DNA of 7,834 nt from NCBI GenBank assembly GCA_016867505.1, contig VGJH01000051.1:1-7834 (forward strand). Reading direction: 5' to 3'. Source of the DNA: Candidatus Bathyarchaeota archaeon. GTDB taxonomy: Archaea; Thermoproteota; Bathyarchaeia; TCS64. The position numbers and the translations under genes are program-made. This document shows positions 1-5,491 of the stretch, in pieces. The notes under the pieces are model-generated. The model ran no database searches, had not been told where the DNA came from, and saw only the letters and a list, made by a program, of their open reading frames with translations. Every line of letters starts with the position of its first letter. The stretch's first letter is position 1.

Positions 1-341
1 CAATTAGAAGAATATTTGAAGAAACTAGAAAGAGATTAGCAGTAAAACTTCAGAATCAAAGATTATTATTGATACACTTTCACACATTAAGACATTGGAA
101 AGCTACAATGCTATATCATGAAATTAAAGATCCTCTTCGGGTCCAAGAATTTCTTGGTCATACAACATTTCAACATACAACAAAATACATACAGTTAGAA
201 AGAACTCTATTTGATGAATCAAATGATAATTTCATATGTAAAACAGCTAAAACAGTTGAAGAAGCTATTCCCTTAATTGAAATAAGCTTCGAATATGTTC
301 ATGAAATAAACGGGCTCCATATTTATCGAAAAAAAGCTTAA
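1..341 (+). CDS. Tyrosine recombinase/integrase, C-terminal part (5' end outside window)
   Basis: This is the C-terminal end of a site-specific tyrosine recombinase. The frame is open from the first full codon at base 3, so the gene starts left of the window; 112 codons are visible. Catalytic-core motifs appear in order: HTLRH (visible residues 27-31, catalytic Arg codon at 90-92), LGH (51-53), and the likely nucleophile Tyr62 in TKYIQ (codon 186-188). These carry out DNA cleavage and rejoining by a covalent 3'-phosphotyrosine. After the Tyr there is a tail of about 50 residues with TVEEAIPLIEISFEYV. I recall a similar tail in many archaeal integrases; its role is unknown to me. The gene reads toward the tRNA-Arg gene and stops 23 bases from that tRNA's 3' end, the usual place for an integrase of a tRNA-targeting element. 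The TTG at 69 is not a credible start because it falls just before the catalytic motif. The visible part is intact; whether the whole gene is intact cannot be seen. Confidence 0.88.
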   Translation, partial: IRRIFEETRKRLAVKLQNQRLLLIHFHTLRHWKATMLYHEIKDPLRVQEFLGHTTFQHTTKYIQLERTLFDESNDNFICKTAKTVEEAIPLIEISFEYVHEINGLHIYRKKA

Positions 342-358
342 GGTGTGCTAGGTTCGAT

Positions 359-363
359 AAAAA
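359..363 (-). terminator. T-run terminator of tRNA-Arg
   Basis: Reading the minus strand, the discriminator base is followed by C and then five T residues. A short T-run right after a tRNA is the usual archaeal intrinsic termination signal. No stem is needed or seen. Confidence 0.6.
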
Positions 364-364
364 G

Positions 365-400
365 CGGGCCCGGTGGGATTTGAACCCACGACCCCAGACT
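365..400. other. Putative att site in the 3' half of tRNA-Arg
   Basis: Integrases encoded next to tRNA 3' ends usually recombine within the T arm/anticodon-proximal part of the tRNA, leaving the tRNA whole and a partial copy at the far end of the element. The recombinase ends 23 bases away, so this segment is the best candidate for one boundary. The second copy would lie left of the window. Boundaries are approximate and this is inferred from context only. Confidence 0.3.
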
Positions 401-439
401 TAGGAGGCCTGTGCTCTATCCATGCTGAGCTACGAGCCC
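365..439 (-). tRNA. tRNA-Arg (anticodon CCU)
   Basis: A complete 75-base cloverleaf reads on the minus strand. The acceptor stem is GGGCUCG paired with CGGGCCC, including a U5-G68 wobble. The D stem is GCUC/GAGC. The anticodon stem is CAGGC/GUCUG around the loop CUCCUAA, giving anticodon CCU, which reads the Arg codon AGG. The T arm is GUGGG-UUCAAAU-CCCAC and the discriminator is G73. No CCA is encoded, so the 3' end must be added by a nucleotidyltransferase, as is common in archaea. There is no intron. The gene is transcribed toward the recombinase gene and lies downstream of the DUF2207 gene on the same strand, but it has its own TATA-like element. Its 3' half is a plausible integration target for the neighbouring recombinase. 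Confidence 0.96.
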
Positions 440-467
440 CGGACCCACCTACGGTAATCATTTCTCG

Positions 468-479
468 AATTTAAAAATA
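468..479 (-). promoter_or_regulatory. Box A (TATA) promoter of tRNA-Arg
   Basis: The minus strand reads TATTTTTAAATT here, a good archaeal TATA element centred near 473. A start site about 26 bases downstream would fall near 447, giving a leader of about 7-8 bases before the mature tRNA 5' end at 439. The element lies in the 50-base gap between the DUF2207 stop codon and the tRNA, so the tRNA need not depend on readthrough. Confidence 0.6.
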
Positions 480-489
480 GCTAAGGGGT

Positions 490-2310
490 TTAGCGGACTC
501 CTCCGCCACCGCCTCCGAAGCCTCCTCCGCCTCCAAAGCCACCGCCACTTGAGCCCATTCCTCCGCTTCTAAAGCCACCTGAGCTTGATGTTCTCGGTGC
601 TGGCCTGTGTGCAATGATGAAGGGGTGGAAGTACATTCTCATTACTGGCGCTATCGGGGCAATTTCTATTGGTACATTAAGCTGTCTCATGGCTTCAGAG
701 ACTCGGTCTCCTACTCCAAGTGAGGTGCCATAAACTAGCCAGTCACCCCACATAGTGACATCTTCTGGGGGGTATTTCCTCAACTGCACTAAATCGGAGA
801 GGTGGCGTTTGAATGAATCCCATTGCAGGACTTCTTTGTAGACGCCAGGTCCTAATTTACCGAAAAGGGTCTGAGGAGCTAAGAACGCAACCAATCCCTG
901 TAAGATAACAACAACGCCCATTGCTATTGATGTAAGTGTAAGTCTAGCTAGTAAAGGTGCAATAAGGGCTAAAAGTGCTGACACCATAAAAACTATGCCT
1001 CCTAAAATGAAGACAGGTATCAGGTTTGGTTTACCATTTACAGTGAATTTCTCTCCTGCTCTCTTGTTTACTCTACTCCTTAAGTCCAATAGTTCAGACT
1101 GAATAAAGTATGCGAGTTGACTAGATTTTCCTGTTTCAATCTCTTTAGCTAATGCATTTAATCTTTCAGTATCTAATACACCTTCAAGGGAAAAACTTCT
1201 TATAAAAGCAATGACGCGTTTTTCATACTCATCTTCAACAACAGGATTAAGAACAGAAATTTTTATTCCAGTTTCTCTAACAATTTTAATCTTTTTTCGG
1301 AGATGCAAGTCAAGTAGGGTTGCATAAAAACCATCTTCATCAAAGTCAAGGGCATCACTCTTAAAAGCTAAATTCACTAACCAGGGTTTTCTTTCTTTAT
1401 TTGGTACCGCTGTTAAATAAGTTGGTACTACCACATCTTCTTCTCTACCAAACCATAAATAGAATCCAATGAAAAGGAAAGGCACTATCAAAACAATGCC
1501 TTTTGATATCCATCCTAATCCATTAGAAATATTATATTGTAATTGATATGATCCGTTTGCTTGCTCAGTTTTAGAGACAACACCTGGAACATTAGAAATG
1601 ACTCCTGTAATCTTGGTTTGACTTCTTTTCATTAAAAATTCTACTTCAATAAGCTCATCTTTCGAAGAACTTCCTGTTATAACAATGTTATTTGCATTTT
1701 TTACTACTGAATAAGTTGGTGGATGCACATAAATGCTTGAGATATAGGCTGAATCCTCTAAGGTAATCTTAACATTCTTATAGCCAACGTGTTCACTAGC
1801 GAGCATCAAATTTAAGTGAAGAACATCACCATCAGCTTCAAGTGGTGGATAAATACGTGTGTAATAAGTTATAGAGTATGTACCTGGAAGGAAATAACCT
1901 GGTTTAAAGCATCCAACTTCATTATTTAAAGCAAGATTATTAATTATCTGCCAATAAGGAGAATTTACACCATTATTTAGAATTGTAACAAAATAATTTG
2001 AATCCTTAACATAAGATATTGTTCCAGCTGGATTAATTATTAATAAGGGTTGGACATGTGGTGTACTTCTTGGCGTCATTGAAACTGGTGCTGCCCAGCT
2101 TCTGTAAAGCATTCTATAATTATCCTGTGTGAATTTGTATACAAAAGTCTCTTTTAATGTCCCATTTGAATAAAATACTGCAGTATAATCATCAATTGTT
2201 ACCCCTTTAGGATCACCCAGAGAGGGTAATATGCCACTAACTATGATTCCACCAACCCCAAGTAAGAGGGATACTATTACAACGAGGGCAAGTTGCCTCG
2301 TCTCATTCAA
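490..2310 (-). CDS. DUF2207 family membrane protein with glycine-rich C-terminus
   Basis: This 606-residue protein resembles the DUF2207 predicted membrane proteins, whose biochemical role is not established. A hydrophobic N-terminal segment (about 5-29) acts as a signal peptide or anchor. It is followed by an extracytoplasmic beta-rich domain (about 35-265), a membrane segment (about 268-287), a mixed domain (290-425), and two adjacent membrane segments (about 430-452 and 455-479). A conserved-looking block, KYPPEDVTMWGDWLVYGTSL (512-531), continues to LGVGDRV (531-537) and is typical of the family. The tail after about residue 574 is rich in Gly and Ser and ends in long Gly runs, as in many DUF2207/TPM-type proteins. 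The ATG overlaps the lemA-like stop codon in ATGA, so translation is probably coupled and the two proteins probably act together at the membrane. GGGGATAGG lies upstream of the start as a possible ribosome site. Family call is fairly secure; function is unknown. Confidence 0.85.
   Translation of the reverse strand: MNETRQLALVVIVSLLLGVGGIIVSGILPSLGDPKGVTIDDYTAVFYSNGTLKETFVYKFTQDNYRMLYRSWAAPVSMTPRSTPHVQPLLIINPAGTISYVKDSNYFVTILNNGVNSPYWQIINNLALNNEVGCFKPGYFLPGTYSITYYTRIYPPLEADGDVLHLNLMLASEHVGYKNVKITLEDSAYISSIYVHPPTYSVVKNANNIVITGSSSKDELIEVEFLMKRSQTKITGVISNVPGVVSKTEQANGSYQLQYNISNGLGWISKGIVLIVPFLFIGFYLWFGREEDVVVPTYLTAVPNKERKPWLVNLAFKSDALDFDEDGFYATLLDLHLRKKIKIVRETGIKISVLNPVVEDEYEKRVIAFIRSFSLEGVLDTERLNALAKEIETGKSSQLAYFIQSELLDLRSRVNKRAGEKFTVNGKPNLIPVFILGGIVFMVSALLALIAPLLARLTLTSIAMGVVVILQGLVAFLAPQTLFGKLGPGVYKEVLQWDSFKRHLSDLVQLRKYPPEDVTMWGDWLVYGTSLGVGDRVSEAMRQLNVPIEIAPIAPVMRMYFHPFIIAHRPAPRTSSSGGFRSGGMGSSGGGFGGGGGFGGGGGGVR
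493..588 (-). repeat. Low-complexity Gly-rich coding tract
   Basis: This tract encodes the last 32 residues of the DUF2207 protein, nearly all Gly with Ser, Phe, Met and Arg. It includes two near-identical units, FGGGGG and FGGGGGG. On DNA it is a run of GGN codons (CCN on the plus strand) that is much richer in G+C than the rest of the window. Slippage here could change tail length between strains. Confidence 0.75.
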
Positions 2311-2879
2311 TTCTGTCCTATCCCCTTAATTTCCGGTGCTTTCTCCAAATTTTCTTCGAAACGCAGGTAATCTAGTTTTTTAATACTAATACTTGAAGCA
2401 ATGAAGTTTGTTGGAATTGTGTCAACCATCGTATTCAGTTCTTGAACCACGTTGTTGTATGTGTATCTTTGACGTGCAATCTCATCTTCAACACTGATTA
2501 CTGCATCCATCAATTTGGTTACTGTAGTTGAAGCTTTCAAATCAGGATAAGCTTCAGCAACTGCTCTTATTGAACCAAAAAGACTCCTAGACTCCGATTC
2601 AATTTTCTCAAGATCTGATGGTCCGGCTGTGACAATTTTAGCTCTTAATTCTGCAACTCGTTCAAATACTTCGCGTTCAAATTTTGTATAACCTTTAACT
2701 GCACCAAGTAATTGCTCAATCATATCAAGTCTTTTCTTCATAGCTACACGTATCTGACCAAGTTCAGCATCCGCTGCGTTTCTAAATCTATATAATTTAT
2801 TATATCCATTAATGTAAACTACAAGTAATACTGCTAGTAATAAACCAGCTCCAATTAAAAACATCGTTAATGTATCCAT
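2307..2879 (-). CDS. lemA: LemA family protein
   Basis: This 190-residue protein matches the LemA family in length and layout. One N-terminal membrane segment (about 5-23, FLIGAGLLLAVLLVVYI) is followed by a helical, mostly charged domain. Family-typical motifs are YNKLYRFRNAADAELGQI (26-43), KKRLDMIEQLLGAVKGYTKF (48-67), EAYPDLKA (109-116) with a downstream EDEIARQRYTYNNVVQELN, and IPTNFIA. The role of LemA is poorly defined; it is a membrane-anchored protein often found beside DUF2207 or TPM-domain proteins. That arrangement holds here, with a 4-base overlap to the DUF2207 gene. The ATG is supported by AGGTAGG 5 bases upstream and a TATA element beyond it, so this is the first gene of the operon. 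No key feature appears missing. Confidence 0.92.
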   Translation of the reverse strand: MDTLTMFLIGAGLLLAVLLVVYINGYNKLYRFRNAADAELGQIRVAMKKRLDMIEQLLGAVKGYTKFEREVFERVAELRAKIVTAGPSDLEKIESESRSLFGSIRAVAEAYPDLKASTTVTKLMDAVISVEDEIARQRYTYNNVVQELNTMVDTIPTNFIASSISIKKLDYLRFEENLEKAPEIKGIGQN

Positions 2880-2884
2880 TTCAA

Positions 2885-2891
2885 CCTACCT
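2885..2891 (-). promoter_or_regulatory. Ribosome binding site of lemA-like gene
   Basis: The minus strand reads AGGTAGG, ending 5 bases before the ATG at 2879. It partly matches an archaeal Shine-Dalgarno sequence and supports that start codon. It is one of the few recognisable ribosome sites in the window; most other genes look leaderless or nearly so. Confidence 0.5.
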
Positions 2892-2928
2892 AATATTTTA
2901 TCTTCAATAGATACCTTAAAGAGTATTC

Positions 2929-2937
2929 TATATAAAA
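2929..2937 (-). promoter_or_regulatory. Box A (TATA) promoter of lemA-DUF2207 operon
   Basis: The minus strand reads TTTTATATA, inside an A/T run centred near 2933. A start site about 26 bases downstream would be near 2907, leaving a leader of roughly 27 bases that contains the AGGTAGG ribosome site. It lies in the 164-base divergent gap shared with the 97-residue protein gene. Confidence 0.5.
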
Positions 2938-3007
2938 AAAATAATCTAAAGAGATGAGTCACAAAAAAGTCGATTATGACCAAATTTATTCATGTAACCA
3001 AAAAAGA

Positions 3008-3015
3008 TTTTATAG
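3008..3015 (+). promoter_or_regulatory. Box A (TATA) promoter of the 97-residue protein/methyltransferase pair
   Basis: TTTTATAG is preceded by a purine stretch, AAAAAAGA, that resembles a BRE element. A start near 3037 would give a leader of only about 6 bases before ATG 3044. A small inverted repeat, GACC-GTGT-GGTC (3029-3040), covers the predicted start site. Confidence 0.5.
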
Positions 3016-3043
3016 TCTGAAAAGCGTTGACCGTGTGGTCTGA

Positions 3044-3337
3044 ATGGAACCAACTTTGAGGGGAATAATCGAGAAAGTTATAGATGATGAATTAAGTGAT
3101 GATAAACTTAGTAGCAATTATGGTGTTTTTACTGAGTTTAAAAACAGAGGCCTCCTCGATTCGGTTCCCAGTGCTATGTTTGGCCGTATTTATATGCGTG
3201 CTTACTCCTCATGGCTCAATTACAAAGATGAACATGGAGGAGAGATTAGCCCCGAGGAAGCTATGGAGTTTGTCAGAATCTTTGAGAAAAGATCCATTGA
3301 AATAAAATCAAAAATTAGCGAAATTGCCAGCTTATAA
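3044..3337 (+). CDS. Hypothetical 97-residue protein
   Basis: I do not recognise this protein. It is 97 residues long and looks mostly helical. It has an acidic N-terminal part (VIDDELSDDK, 12-21), a central aromatic segment (about 44-61, MFGRIYMRAYSSWLNYKD) and a charged C-terminal helix (EAMEFVRIFEKRSIEIKSKI, 75-94). There is no Cys, no signal peptide and no membrane segment, so it is probably cytoplasmic. The ATG is supported by a TATA element with a predicted very short leader. The stop at 3335-3337 is 7 bases before the likely TTG start of the methyltransferase gene, so the two are probably co-transcribed. It could be a partner or regulator of that enzyme, but nothing in the sequence proves it. 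Codon use and promoter position make it a real gene rather than a chance frame. Confidence 0.7.
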   Translation: MEPTLRGIIEKVIDDELSDDKLSSNYGVFTEFKNRGLLDSVPSAMFGRIYMRAYSSWLNYKDEHGGEISPEEAMEFVRIFEKRSIEIKSKISEIASL

Positions 3338-3344
3338 ATAGGTT

Positions 3345-4169
3345 TTGATCGAAAAACCCTTCATATACTATAAGGATACTCTTAATTTGACAGCCATGGA
3401 GGAAGCATATCTTACAAATAATGAATATAAAGATTTTTTTATTAACCTCAATGGTCTAAGAAAATTTGTTGCTTCAAAAATTCCTTTGGAGAATAAGATG
3501 CGCATTCTGGATCTAGCTATAGGTTCAGGTTATTTTGCTATGGAAGTTGCTGAAAAGTTTCCTGAAATTTTTATTGAAGGAGTTGATATTTCAACAGATT
3601 CATTGGAGGAAGCTCGAAGAAATATCTGGGATAAGGGACTCAGAGCAAGAATAGCACTTAAAAAGATGGATTCAACAAGGCTTGAGTACCCATCTCAAGC
3701 TTTCCATGGTGCAGTGAATTTTCTTGGTCTTGAAGACATTCATATGACAAGAGGCTATGAAGGTGTCAGGAAAACTTTTCATGAAATCTCAAGAGTAATC
3801 AAGTCAAGAGGATACTTTTCTTTCACAATTATGCCCCCAGAAGAAACTGAGACTGAAGCGCAGCGATTAGAATGTGAGGTTTTTGACTATATATGTGGTG
3901 CTAAATGGTTAACAGCTCTACAATATCAGGAATTACTTAAAGAATCTGGTCTTAATCTAGTTAAAAGAGAATTATTTAAAACAAGAAAAAAACTGACAGT
4001 TGAGCAAGCAAAGCAAGAAATACAGTTTGCTTGTAAAGAAGTACCAAGAATCTACAACATTCAAACTAAAAGCTTCGATAAAGTATGGGAGAATTTTGGC
4101 TCAAAAATTGAAAAGCATGGATTAGGCCATTATTCAAGACTTGTTCTGATGCTGGCTAGAAAAAGATAA
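3345..4169 (+). CDS. Class I SAM-dependent methyltransferase
   Basis: This 274-residue protein has a Rossmann-type methyltransferase core. Motif I is ILDLAIGSGYF (54-64), which binds S-adenosylmethionine. Motif II ends in the acidic residue of IEGVDIS (Asp81), expected to bind the ribose hydroxyls. KKMDSTRL (106-113) and FHGAVNFLGLEDI (120-132) fit motifs III and IV. The glycine motif is a variant (LAIGSG rather than LGCGTG) but keeps the essential glycines. Residues about 160-274 form a helical C-terminal region with Cys177, Cys184 and Cys230, and no recognised substrate domain, so the methyl acceptor is unknown. The frame is closed by TAG at 3339, so the start is TTG 3345 or ATG 3396. TTG keeps the PFIYYKD segment, but AGGT is too close to it to act as a ribosome site, so the start is uncertain. 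The stop at 4167-4169 directly abuts the stop of the convergent M24 gene. Confidence 0.85.
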   Translation: MIEKPFIYYKDTLNLTAMEEAYLTNNEYKDFFINLNGLRKFVASKIPLENKMRILDLAIGSGYFAMEVAEKFPEIFIEGVDISTDSLEEARRNIWDKGLRARIALKKMDSTRLEYPSQAFHGAVNFLGLEDIHMTRGYEGVRKTFHEISRVIKSRGYFSFTIMPPEETETEAQRLECEVFDYICGAKWLTALQYQELLKESGLNLVKRELFKTRKKLTVEQAKQEIQFACKEVPRIYNIQTKSFDKVWENFGSKIEKHGLGHYSRLVLMLARKR

Positions 4170-5348
4170 TTAAATTAAATAAAGAGTTCTCTCAGTGTTT
4201 GTTAATAATTTAAATCCTTTCTTTGTAACAAGTACAGTGTCTTCTAGTTGCATTCCACCCCATCCGACATCCAAAAAAGGAATGTCAACGTTAATCACCA
4301 TACCCTCTTGAAGAATAGTGTCTTCACCTTCCATAATCCATGGCCTCTCATTGCATTCAATACCAATACAGTGACCTAGACTTGTTGGACATTCTTTTAA
4401 TCCAGATTTTGTTAGCTCATTCTGAGCAATTTCGAAAAGTTTACTGAATTTGACACCAGGTTCAATTGATTCAATCGCTGAAGTTTGTGCATCAATAACT
4501 GATTTCCATCGTTTCTCAACTTCAGATGATGTTCTTTCAATTATTGCTGTTCGAGAAATATTACTGTTATAATTTCGGATAATTGAACCAAGCTGAAGCC
4601 TGACTAAGTCACCCTTCGCTGCAGCTAATGTCGTTGGTTCTGGGTTGGGGTACGAACTTCTTTCTCCTAATCCAATATATGCATGCGTCACATGTCCCCC
4701 ATCTTCAGCGATGCTATAATTATACATTCCAGCTAAATCAATCTCCATGATATCAGGGTGAATTATCTCTAAAGCATCCTCCATGGCCTTCTCAGTTATT
4801 TCAGTAGCTCTTTGGATTCGATTAATTTCTTCAGGTGTTTTAACAGATCTAATTCTTTGAAGAAGTTCAGAACCATCGCTGATTTTCGCATCAGGTAGAT
4901 TACTACGAATATTCTCATATCGATTAATGGGGACTCCAGTATAATCTAACGCGAGTTTTTTTGTGGCTAAACCCTGACTTGTAATTGCCATTACTAATGC
5001 GTCACATGAGGTTTCAGCTGACTCAGATTTACTTGCAGCAATTAATTTCTTTGTTGTTTCAGAGGCTTTTGGATTGTTAGTAGTCTTTACTCTTAGACAT
5101 CCATAATAGTTTACATTTTTAATCCATGTCCCACTCTCGATGACGAGATCAGCTTCATTTAAGGGTGCGACTATTGTTGGTTCACCATCAAGAGGTAAAA
5201 CTGCATATGTTTGATAACCACAGCCTAGTTGTGTACCGAAAGTCATGTAATCGGAGAGATAGTAGACATTAGGAATTGAAGCAGCAATTAATGCGTCTAC
5301 TCCTGCTTTCTGCATTGCTTTCTTTGCTAAATCTTTATTGATGAGCAT
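4170..5348 (-). CDS. M24-fold protein (Xaa-Pro peptidase/creatinase-like) with altered metal site
   Basis: This is a pita-bread-fold protein of the M24 family. It has a creatinase-type N-terminal domain (about residues 1-165) and a catalytic-type domain (about 170-392). Recognisable blocks are VKTPEEINRI, KGDLVRLQLGSII, SNISRTAII, LGHCIGIE, EGMVINVDIP and LEDTVLVT. Canonical M24 metallopeptidases use Asp, Asp, His, Glu, Glu. Numbered from ATG 5348, these positions hold Gln252 (codon 4593-4595), Asn263 (codon 4560-4562), His326, Asp355 and Glu369. The two Asp ligands are therefore gone and one Glu is Asp. The His expected in the loop before GDL is also not evident (YPNPEPTT). The fold is sure; dinuclear-metal peptidase activity is doubtful. 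A metal-independent hydrolase like creatinase, or a non-catalytic protein, is possible. The start could be 22 codons further upstream (5414), but those residues are unlike the family, and a TATA element fits ATG 5348. It lies downstream of the M19 gene on the same strand. Confidence 0.88.
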   Translation of the reverse strand: MLINKDLAKKAMQKAGVDALIAASIPNVYYLSDYMTFGTQLGCGYQTYAVLPLDGEPTIVAPLNEADLVIESGTWIKNVNYYGCLRVKTTNNPKASETTKKLIAASKSESAETSCDALVMAITSQGLATKKLALDYTGVPINRYENIRSNLPDAKISDGSELLQRIRSVKTPEEINRIQRATEITEKAMEDALEIIHPDIMEIDLAGMYNYSIAEDGGHVTHAYIGLGERSSYPNPEPTTLAAAKGDLVRLQLGSIIRNYNSNISRTAIIERTSSEVEKRWKSVIDAQTSAIESIEPGVKFSKLFEIAQNELTKSGLKECPTSLGHCIGIECNERPWIMEGEDTILQEGMVINVDIPFLDVGWGGMQLEDTVLVTKKGFKLLTNTERTLYLI

Positions 5349-5376
5349 ACTACAACATGTTAAGTTAAGCATTCTA

Positions 5377-5385
5377 TTTTTAAAA
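5377..5385 (-). promoter_or_regulatory. Box A (TATA) promoter of the M24 gene
   Basis: The minus strand reads TTTTAAAAA, centred about 33 bases before ATG 5348, which would give a leader of about 6 bases. No Shine-Dalgarno match precedes that ATG, which fits near-leaderless translation. A second candidate, AATTATATAG (5402-5410), would instead serve the ATG at 5372 or give a longer leader. The element suggests the gene can be expressed separately from the upstream M19 gene. Confidence 0.42.
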
Positions 5386-5425
5386 TAATTGGTTAAAAAA
5401 CTATATAATTTCAAAAATAAATTCC

Positions 5426-5443
5426 AAAAAATTAGTTTTTTTA
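5426..5443 (-). terminator. Possible T-rich terminator of the M19 gene
   Basis: The minus strand reads an A-run, CTAA, then six T residues, a weak all-A/T inverted repeat ending in a T-run. It lies about 50-65 bases after the M19 stop codon and before the M24 promoter candidates. In such A/T-rich spacer DNA this could be chance. Confidence 0.28.
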
Positions 5444-5491
5444 AGCAATATTATCGAGAAATAGAAATTTTTAAATCAAAAATAATAGAAA

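Noticed and set aside
3096..3305. 69-codon plus-strand frame inside the 97-residue protein gene
   Set aside because: It lies wholly within the better-supported gene in another frame, has no promoter or ribosome site of its own, and its product looks like a chance translation.
5349..5414. Upstream 22-codon extension of the M24 gene
   Set aside because: The extra residues are unlike M24 N-termini, contain A/T-rich promoter-like DNA, and the family-like sequence begins at MLINKDLA (ATG 5348).
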